The position numbers and the translations under genes were made by a program. DNA of 64,000 bases, from NCBI RefSeq assembly GCF_007859955.1, contig NZ_SJPR01000005.1, positions 67,670-131,669 of the forward strand, in the 5' to 3' direction. The DNA is from Botrimarina colliarenosi (GTDB lineage Bacteria; Planctomycetota; Planctomycetia; Pirellulales; Lacipirellulaceae). Below the pieces are notes generated by a model, which saw only the letters and a list, made by a program, of their open reading frames with translations, made no database searches and was not told where the DNA came from. Positions 1-12,059 of this stretch are shown here, piece after piece; the first letter of the stretch is position 1; each line of letters begins with the position of its first letter.

Positions 1-140
1 TCTCCCTCGGCAACACGACCGGCCATGACGACGCTCCGCGGTGGGGGGACGGAATCACCCCACTCTACCGACGCCCCCTTCTTCGCGCAAGCTGCTTGGG
101 AACGAATTTCTAACTCAGGACACTAGCCGCGGGTAGCCTC

Positions 141-1148
141 TCAGTACGGTTCCGGTTGGATCCACTCGCCGTACGCCGCCGGCGGTTTGAGGCCCGGCCA
201 GCCGGCGGGCGTTTGGCCCAAGAGCGGAGCGTGCACGAGTCCGTTCATGTCTCCCACCAGCCGGGTGTGAAGGATCTTGTTCTCGGGGTTGGCGTGCACC
301 TCGCTGCGGAAGCGGCCGCCCCAGCCGACGGTCCGTGTGAAAGGTTCTTCGGTCGCCGTGACGAGCGGCTTCGCGGCGGCGAACGCTTGGTGCATCCGCT
401 CGGTGGCGCGGAACGTGCCGCCGGTCGGGCCGACAACCTTCTTGCCTTCGAATGTGATTTCGCGGTCGTCGTAAGCAATGACGATGAGGCGTCGCCCGTC
501 GCCCGGTGCGTCGAGCCACGCCCGTAGTTTGGCGTCGTGCAGCGCCGCGTCGAACGAGTAGTTGGCGTCGAGATAAGCGATCCGGTCGAGCCAGTCGGGC
601 AGAGCGTCGCTGCCTTCGATGACGCCCCACAGAAGACTCCCGCCACCGGAGTGGGCGGCGAGCGTCACCTTCGCGTCGGCGCCGCCAAAACGCTCGCGCC
701 ACGCGGCGAGCTTCTCGGCGATGATCGCGTTGGCGCCGTCGTGCGTTGCCCGCCACTGGGGCCAACTCAGGCCGTTCGCTTCCACCACCATGAGCACGAT
801 CCGCTCCCCCGGGAGCATCGACCGCAGCATCCGCGTCTGGGCCGCGATGTGCTGGATCTCGTAACGCCAGTGCCGGCCGCCCCCCGGGGCGCAGCCGAGC
901 GTCTGCTCAAGCGTGTTGCCGTTGGGGGTGGCGAAGACGAGCACCCGGGTCGGACGGCCGTCGGCGTTGGTAGGCTCGTTGACGTGGATGCGGATGTCCG
1001 GCGCTTCGTCGAAGGTGACCACCCGTTCGGGGAACCACTCCGAGGGGGTCCAAGCGAGCGATTCGTCTTGCGCGGTCGCGCAGTTGGCGAGCGTTAGGCA
1101 GACGGCGGCCGCGGCGGCGGATTGGAGAACGGAGCGCATGGCCGCCAT
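141..1148 (-). CDS. Secreted alpha/beta-hydrolase-like protein
   Basis: A 335-residue protein with an N-terminal signal peptide: a hydrophobic stretch over residues 8-24 ending near a Cys-Ala (LANCATAQ), so a lipoprotein is possible. A nucleophile-elbow-like AAHSGGGSL sits mid-protein and YLDANYSFD follows, as in serine hydrolases of the alpha/beta fold; His candidates lie in the C-terminal half. The exact substrate is unknown. A second in-frame Met three codons in (1139) is an equally good start, since neither is preceded by a clear Shine-Dalgarno. It is divergent from dnaE, 113 bp away. The fold call is from motif recognition only. Confidence 0.75.
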   Translation of the reverse strand: MAAMRSVLQSAAAAAVCLTLANCATAQDESLAWTPSEWFPERVVTFDEAPDIRIHVNEPTNADGRPTRVLVFATPNGNTLEQTLGCAPGGGRHWRYEIQHIAAQTRMLRSMLPGERIVLMVVEANGLSWPQWRATHDGANAIIAEKLAAWRERFGGADAKVTLAAHSGGGSLLWGVIEGSDALPDWLDRIAYLDANYSFDAALHDAKLRAWLDAPGDGRRLIVIAYDDREITFEGKKVVGPTGGTFRATERMHQAFAAAKPLVTATEEPFTRTVGWGGRFRSEVHANPENKILHTRLVGDMNGLVHAPLLGQTPAGWPGLKPPAAYGEWIQPEPY

Positions 1149-1261
1149 CTTAGCAGCGGTCGCGAGGCTTCGGGTGCAGGCGGCCGGGAATCCCTTATCA
1201 TGGAGCCGCCGGGGCCGAGGACGGCCCGGCTCGCTACCCGCCTTCTGCCCGCTGATTTGCT

Positions 1262-4200
1262 ATGGACGCTGTTGTTAAGCCGTTCGTTCACCTCCACTGC
1301 CACAGCCACTACTCGCTGCTCGACGGCGCGAGCCCCGTGAAGAAGCTCGTCGCGCGAGCGAAAGAGCTCGGCATGAACGCCCTGGCGCTCACCGACCACG
1401 GCAACCTCTACGGCGCGCTGGAGTTCTACAAGGCGTGCAAGGACGCCGGCATCAACCCGATCGTCGGCTACGAAGCCTACATCGCCCCCGGGAGCCGCTT
1501 CGATAAAGAGGGCGCCTCCCGCAGCAAGGAGGCGGCCTATCACCTCACGCTGCTGGCGAAGAACCGCGACGGCTTCCGCAACCTCGTGAAGATGGCGAGC
1601 AGCGCCTATCTCGAGGGCTTCTACCACAAGCCGCGGATCGATAAGGAGCTGCTCGAGGCCCATAACGAGGGGATCATCTGCCTGTCGGGCTGCGTCTCGG
1701 GCGAGCTCTCGAAGCACCTGCTCAGCGGCGCGAGCGCCGACGAGGCGCTGGCCCGCGGCTCGGAGGTGACCGGGTGGTTCAGCCGCGTGTTCGGCGACCG
1801 TTATTTCCTCGAGGTGCAAGACAACGGCGTCGAGATCCAACGCGCCGCCAAGGAGCTGACGGTCGAGCTCGCCAACCGCCAGGGGCTGCCGCTGGTCGCG
1901 ACGAGCGACGCCCACTACGTCAACCAAGAGGACGCCGAGGCGCAGGACGTCCTGCTCTGTATCAACACGGGGCGTTACCGGACCGACACCAACCGGATGA
2001 AGATGGAGGGGGACCAGTTCTACCTCCGCAGCCCCGAGGACATGTACGCGGCGATGCCCGACGTGGCCGACGCCGTCGCCCGCAGCCAGCAGATCGCCGA
2101 CTCGTGCGAACTCGATCTCGAACTGGGCAAGCGCTACTTCCCGACCTTCACAGCGCCCAATAAGCCGGGGCCCGACATCAAGGCCTCGGAGGCCTACCTC
2201 CGCGAGCTCGTGATCGGCGGCCTCAAGGAACGCTACGCCAAAGTCCCCGAGCGCTGGCGGGACGGAGACGTCGCGACCGGCGAGCTGTCCGACGAGGTGA
2301 TGGCCCGCATCGATCGCGAACTAGGCGTCATCAACAAGCTCGGCTTCCCCGATTACTTCTTGATCGTCTGGGACTTCGTCCGCTTCGCGGTTGAGAAGGG
2401 CATCCCCTCCACGGCGCGTGGTTCGGGAGTCGGCTCGATCGTCTGCTACGCGCTGCGGATGAGCCACGTCTGTCCGCTGAAGTACGACCTCCTGTTCGAG
2501 CGGTTCCTCGACGAGAGCCGCCTCGAAGCGCCCGATATCGATATCGATTTCTGCAAAGAACGCCGCGGCGAGGTCATCCAGTACGTCAAGGACAAGTACG
2601 GCGAGGCGAACGTCGCCCAGATCGGCACGTTTGGGACCCTCGCGGCGCGGGCCGCGATCAAGGACGTCGGCCGGACGATGTCGATGCCGATCTTCCGCGT
2701 CGACCAGATCACGGCGATGATCCCCGAGCAGTTGGGCATCTCGCTCGAGAAGGCGCTAGAGACTTCGGAAGAACTGAAGAAGGCGTACGAGGGCGACCCC
2801 GAGATCCGCGAGCTGCTCGACCTCGCCATGAAGGTCGAGGGCCTCGCCCGCAACGTCGGCACCCACGCCGCGGCGGTCGTCATCAGCGAGAAGCCGGTCG
2901 ACGAGTACGTCCCGCTCCAGCGGGTGAAGGGGAAGACCGAGGTCATCACCCAGTGGGCGATGAACGACGTCGAGGCGGCCGGCCTCTTGAAGATGGACTT
3001 CCTCGGCCTGCGGAACCTGACGATCCTCGCCAAGAGCATCGAGCTGATCGAGCAATCGACCGGCGAGCGGGTCGATCCCTACGAGTTTCCGCTCGACGAT
3101 CGCGAATCTTACGCGCTGCTTCAACGGGGCGAGACCAAGGGCATCTTCCAGCTCGAGTCGGGCGGCATCCGCGACCTCTTGCAGCGGATGAAGCCCGACA
3201 AGTTCAACGACATCATCGCGACCGCCGCGCTGTACCGACCCGGGCCGCTCGAAGGGGGCATGGTCGATCAGTACATCGAGGTCAAGCACGGCCGCCAGCC
3301 GGCCGAGTACCCGCACCCGGTGATGGAGGAGATCCTCGAAGAGACCAACGGCGTCATGGTCTACCAAGAGCAGGTGATGCGGATCCTCAACCTCCTGGGC
3401 GGGATCCCGCTCTCCAGCGCGTACAGCTGTATCAAGGCGATCAGCAAGAAAAAGCTGCCGATGATCGCCAAGTTCTGCGAGGAGTTCCTCAAGGGCGCCC
3501 AGGAGCAAGGCCTCGACAAGAAGCGGGCCGAAGAGCTCTTCGAGATGATCAAGAAGTTCGCCGGCTACGGCTTCAACAAGAGCCACTCGACGGCGTACGC
3601 CCTGATCGCCTACATGACCGCCTACCTCAAGGCGCACTACCCGGTGCAGTTCATGGCGGCCCTCCTGTCGGGCGACATCCCGGGCCGCAACTTCAAGAGC
3701 AAGGACGCCCTCGTCGAGCACCTCGAGGACTGCACGCGGATGGGGATCACCGTCGAGCCGCCGACGGTCAACACCAGCGATGTCGACTTCGCGGTCGTCG
3801 CCAACGACTCCACCGAGCAGGCCGAAGGCGAGTCGAAGCACAACTTCAAGATTCATTTCGGCCTCTCCGCCATCAAGGCGTGTGGCGGCGGCGCGGCCGA
3901 CGCGATCGTCGCGGCCCGCAAGAAGGACGGCCCCTTCAAGGACCTCTACGACTTCTGCGAGCGGGTCGACCCGCAGTCGTGCAACCGCTCGACGATCGAG
4001 ACGCTCATCAAAGCCGGCGCGATGGACGTCTTCGGCGCCAATCGGGCGTCGCTGATGGCCGGCATCGACAAGGCGATGCAGGCGGGCGCCGCGGTGCTGG
4101 CCGACCGCCGCAGCGGCCAGAAGGGGCTGTTTGGCGACGAGGTCGAGGCCGACAACGCCCCCGCGCCGCTGCCCCAAGTCCCCGAGATGGACGAGAAGGA

Positions 4201-4903
4201 GCTGCTCATCCTCGAAAAGGAGGTGCTCGGCTACTACTTGTCGAGCCACCCGCTCGCCGAGCACGAGAAGACGCTCCGCACGTTCTGCTCGCACAGCAGC
4301 ACGCAGGTCGGCAATCTCGAGCATCGCACCGAGGTCGTGATGGGGGGCATGCTGGCCGCCATCAAGATGTCGCACACCAAGAACCCCAAGCCCGGCATGC
4401 CGTCGAAGTACGCCATGTGGGACCTCGAGGATATGGACGGCATCATGCGCTGCATCCTCTGGCCCGAGCAGTTCGCCCAGTTCGGCCAGCTGGTCGTGGG
4501 CGACGCGATCGTCGGCGTCCGCGGCGCCATCGACCGCCGCCCCGGCGCCGAGGAAGTGAACCTCATCGTCAACGAGCTGATGCCGATCGAAGAGCTCTCC
4601 GAGCGCTACACCAGCGGCGTGGTGATCAGCGTCCGCGAGGCGGACGGTGTCGAGCGCCTCGAATCGCTCCGCGAAATTCTCCGCGGCTACCCGGGCACGA
4701 AGACTCTCAAGCTAGCGCTGTCGCTCGACGACGGCGGCCGGGTGCAGCTCGACTGCCCGAAGGGAGTCGAGCTCGGCCAAGAGCTCCGCACCCGCGTCGA
4801 CGACCTGCTAGGCCCCGGCGCGTTCCGCCTCACCGGCGGCGCGCCACCGGCGAAGGCGCCGCAGGGCAAGAAGTGGGGCAAACGCGAACCGGCCCGGTCG
4901 TAA
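1262..4903 (+). CDS. dnaE: DNA polymerase III subunit alpha
   Basis: Catalytic subunit of the replicative DNA polymerase, 1213 residues, normal for DnaE. The N-terminal PHP domain keeps its metal-binding histidines (HLHCHSHYS, residues 10-18). The polymerase active site PDIDIDF is at about residues 424-430, followed by the finger and helix-hairpin-helix regions. QKGLFGD near residue 953 looks like the beta-clamp binding motif, and an OB-fold region follows after residue 1020. The ATG start lies immediately before a conserved PHP N-terminus. The intact PHP ligands leave open a PHP-type proofreading activity, which is inference. The stop lies 4 bp before a long palindrome. Confidence 0.97.
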   Translation: MDAVVKPFVHLHCHSHYSLLDGASPVKKLVARAKELGMNALALTDHGNLYGALEFYKACKDAGINPIVGYEAYIAPGSRFDKEGASRSKEAAYHLTLLAKNRDGFRNLVKMASSAYLEGFYHKPRIDKELLEAHNEGIICLSGCVSGELSKHLLSGASADEALARGSEVTGWFSRVFGDRYFLEVQDNGVEIQRAAKELTVELANRQGLPLVATSDAHYVNQEDAEAQDVLLCINTGRYRTDTNRMKMEGDQFYLRSPEDMYAAMPDVADAVARSQQIADSCELDLELGKRYFPTFTAPNKPGPDIKASEAYLRELVIGGLKERYAKVPERWRDGDVATGELSDEVMARIDRELGVINKLGFPDYFLIVWDFVRFAVEKGIPSTARGSGVGSIVCYALRMSHVCPLKYDLLFERFLDESRLEAPDIDIDFCKERRGEVIQYVKDKYGEANVAQIGTFGTLAARAAIKDVGRTMSMPIFRVDQITAMIPEQLGISLEKALETSEELKKAYEGDPEIRELLDLAMKVEGLARNVGTHAAAVVISEKPVDEYVPLQRVKGKTEVITQWAMNDVEAAGLLKMDFLGLRNLTILAKSIELIEQSTGERVDPYEFPLDDRESYALLQRGETKGIFQLESGGIRDLLQRMKPDKFNDIIATAALYRPGPLEGGMVDQYIEVKHGRQPAEYPHPVMEEILEETNGVMVYQEQVMRILNLLGGIPLSSAYSCIKAISKKKLPMIAKFCEEFLKGAQEQGLDKKRAEELFEMIKKFAGYGFNKSHSTAYALIAYMTAYLKAHYPVQFMAALLSGDIPGRNFKSKDALVEHLEDCTRMGITVEPPTVNTSDVDFAVVANDSTEQAEGESKHNFKIHFGLSAIKACGGGAADAIVAARKKDGPFKDLYDFCERVDPQSCNRSTIETLIKAGAMDVFGANRASLMAGIDKAMQAGAAVLADRRSGQKGLFGDEVEADNAPAPLPQVPEMDEKELLILEKEVLGYYLSSHPLAEHEKTLRTFCSHSSTQVGNLEHRTEVVMGGMLAAIKMSHTKNPKPGMPSKYAMWDLEDMDGIMRCILWPEQFAQFGQLVVGDAIVGVRGAIDRRPGAEEVNLIVNELMPIEELSERYTSGVVISVREADGVERLESLREILRGYPGTKTLKLALSLDDGGRVQLDCPKGVELGQELRTRVDDLLGPGAFRLTGGAPPAKAPQGKKWGKREPARS

Positions 4904-4907
4904 GTTC

Positions 4908-4989
4908 TTGAGCCGTACGCGCTAGCGTCGGGCGATTACAGGACAAACTCCGCCCCTTCGATCGCCCGACGCTAGCGCGTACGGCTCAA
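4908..4989. repeat. REP-like palindrome B1 (left flank of RAYT)
   Basis: An 82-bp near-perfect palindrome. The arms (28-29 nt, TTGAGCCGTACGCGCTAGCG... and its complement) enclose a 24-nt spacer. The spacer is the reverse complement, with a few mismatches, of the spacer in the copy at 5478-5559, so the two copies are in inverted orientation around the transposase gene. Confidence 0.9.
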
Positions 4990-5013
4990 ACGGCTCGTGA
5001 TTATCATAGGGGC

Positions 5014-5481
5014 ATGTCCGACTATGCCGGATTCCTGATCACCTGGACCACGTACGGGACATGGCTTCCTGGCGACGTTCGGGGGTGGCGTGAGCGCAGC
5101 CAAGGCGTCCAACCAGCGCGGCCGCAGCTCGAATCGTGGTGTCGCGATCGGCTGGCTCACGATGCGGTGGTGTTACGAACAGGTGATCGTGACACTGTTG
5201 AAGATGCTTGCCGAGAGCACTGTCGGTTCCGAGGCTGGGAGTTGTTGGCGGTAAACGCTCGCTCGAACCACGTTCACGTTGTCATCGCCGCCTCGGTTTC
5301 GCCGCAGACGGTACGGGATCAACTGAAGGCCAACTGCACACGGCGTCTCCGTACGCAGACCGAACCGCTAGTCGTTGAAAGAACTTGGAGCCGTGGGGGT
5401 GATTGCCAAGTCTTGCCGAACGAGGAGGCGTTGGCGGACGCCGTGGCGTACGTCCTCGAAGGACAGGATCGCCAACATTGA
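5014..5481 (+). CDS. REP-associated tyrosine transposase (IS200/IS605-like)
   Basis: A 155-residue Y1 HUH transposase. It starts with the typical FLITWTTYGTWLPGD N-terminus and carries the metal-binding histidine pair in SNHVHVV (about residues 86-92). The family uses a single catalytic Tyr to nick single-stranded REP hairpins. A Tyr is present in AVAYVLEGQ near the C-terminus, which is the expected place. The stop codon lies inside the downstream palindrome. Composition is less GC-biased than the neighbours, consistent with a mobile history. Such genes are usually single-copy and vertically kept, so it may act only on the palindromes. Confidence 0.85.
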   Translation: MSDYAGFLITWTTYGTWLPGDVRGWRERSQGVQPARPQLESWCRDRLAHDAVVLRTGDRDTVEDACREHCRFRGWELLAVNARSNHVHVVIAASVSPQTVRDQLKANCTRRLRTQTEPLVVERTWSRGGDCQVLPNEEALADAVAYVLEGQDRQH

Positions 5482-5559
5482 GCCGTACGCGCTAGCGTCG
5501 GGCGATCGAAGGAGCGGAGTTGGTCCTGGAATCGCCCGACGCTAGCGCGTACGGCTCAA
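5478..5559. repeat. REP-like palindrome B2 (right flank of RAYT)
   Basis: An 82-bp palindrome with the same arms as the copy at 4908-4989. Its spacer is the reverse complement of that copy's spacer, so the two form inverted flanks. It contains the RAYT stop codon and lies 7 bp from the valS stop. Confidence 0.9.
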
Positions 5560-5565
5560 GCAAAG

Positions 5566-8853
<3,288 letters not shown>

Positions 8854-8947
8854 CGTACGCGGCGGTGAAATCAGACAGGATCGATAGGATCAACAAGGAT
8901 CGCTGATGAGGCCGAGCGCGACCAGCGGGGCCGCCAAGCGAGCCGGC

Positions 8948-9025
8948 AGCGAGCCGGGAGACGTGAGTCCCCGGAGTGAGGCGGGTACACGGGTTCCTCC
9001 GGGGACTGACGTCTCCCGGCTCGCT
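8948..9025. repeat. Long palindrome, family A copy 1
   Basis: Inverted arms AGCGAGCCGGGAGACGT.../...CTCCCGGCTCGCT around a short spacer. The copy at 9631-9708 is nearly identical and in the same orientation; more distant relatives lie at 20098-20174 and 31036-31112. It sits between the 3' end of the DUF1697 gene and the start of valS. Confidence 0.9.
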
Positions 9026-9054
9026 GTTAAGCGTCCGGCTTGCGTAGCGCTTGC

Positions 9055-9594
9055 TTAGATTTCCTCCGCCAGCCGGCCCAGCTCGGCGACCGTCCGCCAG
9101 TTGCGGGCCGTCACCTCGACGCCGAGCAGCTTTTCGGCTCGGGCGGCGAGCCGCGAGCGGCCGACCCCGTCGGGGGCGTGCAGGTAAAAGACCCGGCCGG
9201 CCAGGTGGTAGCGCTCGCTGGGCGCCGGCAGCCGGCTGAGGCCATCCATGTCGGGCGCCTTCGGCTTGGCGGCGAGGAAGTAGGCGTGGAGCGACTTGGG
9301 GTCGTCGACGGCGTCGGGGAACGGGTTGTCGTCGATGGCGTCCGCCCACTGGTCGGCCGAATAGGCCTGCACGGCGGGGCGGAAGCCGTGCCGCTCTTCG
9401 AGCTGCTCGCCAATCGCCGCCTGCAAGCGGCCGGCCGAACGCTGGGACGAACGCAGCACGGCGTTACCGCTCTGGATGTAGGTCCGCACCTCTTCGCAGC
9501 CGAGCTCGGCGAGGTCGGCGGCCCACGCCTTCATCGGCAATTTCCCCTTGCCGCCGACGTTGACGCCACGCAGCAGGACGATCCAGGTGGGCAT
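9055..9594 (-). CDS. DUF1697 family protein
   Basis: A 179-residue protein of unknown function. The N-terminus MPTWIVLLRGVNVGG and the following EEVRTYIQSGNAVL are the hallmark of DUF1697. Upstream in-frame sequence runs through a palindrome and is not protein-like, so the ATG at 9594 is chosen. The gene is bracketed by two almost identical family A palindromes in direct orientation. It is co-directional with cimA upstream and valS downstream. Confidence 0.88.
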   Translation of the reverse strand: MPTWIVLLRGVNVGGKGKLPMKAWAADLAELGCEEVRTYIQSGNAVLRSSQRSAGRLQAAIGEQLEERHGFRPAVQAYSADQWADAIDDNPFPDAVDDPKSLHAYFLAAKPKAPDMDGLSRLPAPSERYHLAGRVFYLHAPDGVGRSRLAARAEKLLGVEVTARNWRTVAELGRLAEEI

Positions 9595-9630
9595 CGGCTC
9601 GTTCGGTCTCGTGGTGAAGAGAATGAGAGC

Positions 9631-9708
9631 AGCGAGCCGGGAGACGTCAGTCCCCGGAGTGAAGCGGGTACACGGGTTCCTCCGGGGACTGACGTCTCCC
9701 GGCTCCCT
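9631..9708. repeat. Long palindrome, family A copy 2
   Basis: Same arms and nearly the same spacer as 8948-9025, in the same orientation. It lies between the 3' end of cimA and the start of the DUF1697 gene. With copy 1 it forms a direct repeat about 680 bp apart. Confidence 0.9.
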
Positions 9709-9718
9709 AGAAAGAAAG

Positions 9719-11296
9719 CTACGCCTCGTCCTTGCAGAGCTTGTACTCGATGGAGTCGCAGAGCGCTTCCCAGCTGGCCTGGATAACGTTCTCGTCGACG
9801 CCGACGGTGCCCCACGTTTGGCCATCGGCGTCGCGCGACTCGATGACGACGCGGACGCTCGCGGCGGTGGCCGCCTCGCTGTTGATGACGCGGACCTTGT
9901 AGTCGACGAGCGACATCTTGGCGAGGTTCGGGTAGTGGTCCTTGAGCGCTTTGCGGAGGGCGCCGTCGAGGGCGTTGATCGGGCCGTCCCCTTCGGCGAC
10001 GCGGTGCTCGACCTCGCCGGCGACGAGCAGCTTGACCGTCGCTTCGGTCAGCGGCCCTTCGTGGGCGTGGGCGCCGCCGCGGTTCTCGCTGGTGACGTGG
10101 TACTTCTCGAGATCGAAATGCGGCGTAAAGGTGCCCGCCAGTCGCCGCACCAACAGCGCGAACGACGCCTCGGCCGCCTCGTACTGGTAGCCGCGGTTCT
10201 CGCGGTTGACGACCTCTTCCAAGACCCGGGCCATCAGGTCCTTGTCCTCGGCGAGGCCCATCTTGGTCGTCGTCGCGATGATGTTCGACCGGCCGGAGAG
10301 CTCGCTCACCAAGACCCGGCGTTCGTTGCCGACCGACTCGGGCGGGATGTGCTCGTAGCTGTGGGCGACGCGATTGACGGCCGCCACATGCATGCCCCCC
10401 TTGTGGGCGAACGCGCTGGGGCCAACGAACGGCTGGTTGTTGCGCCGCAGCAGGTTGCCGATCTCGTAGACATACCCCGACAGCTCGGCCAACCGGGCGA
10501 TCCGCTCGGGGTCGAGGACCTGGTAGCCAGTCTTCTTGAGGGCCAGATTGGCCGCCGCGGAGATCAGGTCGGCGTTGCCACAGCGCTCGCCGAGCCCGTT
10601 GATGGTCCCCTGCACCTGGATCGCGCCGGCGTCGACGGCGGCGAGCGTGTTGGCGATCGCCAGCTCGCTGTCGTTGTGCGTGTGGATCCCCAGCGGGACC
10701 GCGACCGCGGCGGCGGCTTCTTTCGTCAGTTGGGCGATCTCTTCGGGCAGCGAGCCGCCGTTGGTGTCGCACATGACGATCCGCATGGCGCCGGCGTCGG
10801 CGGCGGCTTGGATAGTCTTCGCGGCGTAGGCGGGGTTCGATTTCCAGCCGTCGAAGAAGTGCTCGCAGTCGTAGATCACCTCGCGGCCGATCGACACAAA
10901 GTAGGCGATCGTCTCGGCGATCATGTCGAGGTTCTCTTGCTCGCTGACGCGGAGCACCTCGGCGACGTGGAAGTCGCTGGTCTTGCCGACGATGGTGATG
11001 ACGGGCGCCTCGCTCGCGACAAGCGACTGCAGGCCCGGATCGTCGGCCGGCTTGACGCCCTTGCGGCGGGTCATGCCGAAGGCGCACGCTTTGGAGTGCT
11101 TGAGGGGCTCTTTGGCGAGACGCTGGAAGAACTCGGCGTCTTTCGGGTTGGAGCCCGGGAAGCCCCCTTCGACGAAGTCGAACCCCATGTCGTCCAGGCG
11201 CCGGGCGATGGCGATCTTGTCTTCGAGGGAGAAGTTCACCCCCTCGCCCTGGGCGCCGTCGCGGAGCGTCGTGTCGTAGAGTTCGATCTTGGTCAT
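9719..11296 (-). CDS. cimA: (R)-citramalate synthase, CimA type
   Basis: Predicted to condense pyruvate with acetyl-CoA to citramalate, the entry to the threonine-independent isoleucine route. 525 residues. The N-terminus IELYDTTLRDGAQGEGV gives the DxTLRDG metal/substrate motif of the HMG-CoA lyase-like TIM barrel. GIHTHNDSELAIAN supplies the metal-binding HxH. The C-terminal allosteric LeuA dimer domain is present (KVRVINSEAAT, VRVVIESRDADGQTWGTVGV). The VEGGFPGSNPKD signature fits the long CimA/LeuA-like subfamily rather than classical LeuA; activity as 2-isopropylmalate synthase cannot be fully excluded. Confidence 0.88.
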   Translation of the reverse strand: MTKIELYDTTLRDGAQGEGVNFSLEDKIAIARRLDDMGFDFVEGGFPGSNPKDAEFFQRLAKEPLKHSKACAFGMTRRKGVKPADDPGLQSLVASEAPVITIVGKTSDFHVAEVLRVSEQENLDMIAETIAYFVSIGREVIYDCEHFFDGWKSNPAYAAKTIQAAADAGAMRIVMCDTNGGSLPEEIAQLTKEAAAAVAVPLGIHTHNDSELAIANTLAAVDAGAIQVQGTINGLGERCGNADLISAAANLALKKTGYQVLDPERIARLAELSGYVYEIGNLLRRNNQPFVGPSAFAHKGGMHVAAVNRVAHSYEHIPPESVGNERRVLVSELSGRSNIIATTTKMGLAEDKDLMARVLEEVVNRENRGYQYEAAEASFALLVRRLAGTFTPHFDLEKYHVTSENRGGAHAHEGPLTEATVKLLVAGEVEHRVAEGDGPINALDGALRKALKDHYPNLAKMSLVDYKVRVINSEAATAASVRVVIESRDADGQTWGTVGVDENVIQASWEALCDSIEYKLCKDEA

Positions 11297-11403
11297 TGGG
11301 CCGTCAGCTATCGGCTGTCAGCTGCAGCCGGTTAAAAAGGTCGCCCTACCTACACGGGAAGGCTTCCTGGGGCAGAAGGTTCGACCCCGAGACTCGTTTG
11401 GAG

Positions 11404-11889
11404 CTAGGGATGGCGAAGCGCCACATGCGTTGGAAAGCCTGGCGCCAACCGGGACAGATCGACGACCCCCGATCGGTCGAAGAAAGTCATGTCGCCGGAT
11501 AGGCCACAGGTCCAGACCTCGGTCGCCCCGCTCTGGAAGTAGAGGTCCTTCTTCTCGTCGATTTCTTGGCGTGTGTTCGACGCAGAGAGCACCTCGACAC
11601 AGACTTCCGGCGCCTCGGTCATCGGATCGAAGTCAGCTTGGCGGGCGAGTAGCCCTTCGCTCGCCCAAACGACATCGGCGACCTTGGTCCCTAAGGTGGT
11701 GGCGATCGGGCACTCGACAAACGCCTCACCTCCCGTCAGATGCTCTTCCAGCAGTCTCTCAATCCGGCTCTGACGGCGGGAGTGGCGTCGCGAGGCGGGG
11801 CTCATCACAATTTGGCCGTACTGGTTGGTTTCGATCTTGTACGGCAAGTCGTGCAGCGACGGGTCGGCGAGGATTTCGGACCATTCCAT
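11404..11889 (-). CDS. Uma2 family endonuclease-like protein
   Basis: A 161-residue member of the Uma2/DUF820 family with a PD-(D/E)xK nuclease fold. Core residues are visible as ADVVW (Asp), CVEVLSASN (Glu) and a downstream Lys in EIDEKKDLY, followed by GATEVWTC, the usual family ending. The family is abundant in cyanobacteria and planctomycetes; its targets are unknown. It is a single gene with its own start. Confidence 0.85.
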   Translation of the reverse strand: MEWSEILADPSLHDLPYKIETNQYGQIVMSPASRRHSRRQSRIERLLEEHLTGGEAFVECPIATTLGTKVADVVWASEGLLARQADFDPMTEAPEVCVEVLSASNTRQEIDEKKDLYFQSGATEVWTCGLSGDMTFFDRSGVVDLSRLAPGFPTHVALRHP

Positions 11890-11999
11890 AGCGACGGGAC
11901 TGCCAAACTTGAAGGGGAAACGGCGGGTCGGCTCATTCTAGCAACTGGGGGCGACACCGGTGAGCCAAACGGCGTGTGGCCCGTAGCGCCCCGTCAACG

Positions 12000-12028
12000 A
12001 AAAAACCCCGGGGCTCGCGGCCCCGGGG
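12000..12028 (-). terminator. Rho-independent terminator
   Basis: A GC-rich hairpin (CCCCGGGGC / GCCCCGGGG) followed on the minus strand by a run of six T. It lies about 30 bp after the stop of the secreted protein gene at 12060-12584. Confidence 0.85.
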
Positions 12029-12059
12029 CGGTGATTCTAACCGGCTTGGGGGCGTGGGC

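Larger units (their letters stand above)
4908..5559 (+). mobile_element. RAYT locus with flanking inverted palindromes
   Basis: A 652-bp unit made of an IS200-like tyrosine transposase gene bracketed by two inverted copies of an 82-bp palindrome. This is the architecture expected for a REP-associated transposase (RAYT) and its REP/BIME substrates. No target duplication outside the palindromes was recognised. It is inserted between the convergent 3' ends of dnaE and valS. Confidence 0.75.

Noticed and set aside
2756..4375. 539-codon open frame opposite dnaE
   Set aside because: Antisense shadow; composition typical of reversed high-GC codons.
9548..11335. 595-codon open frame opposite cimA
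   Set aside because: Antisense shadow running through a palindrome.
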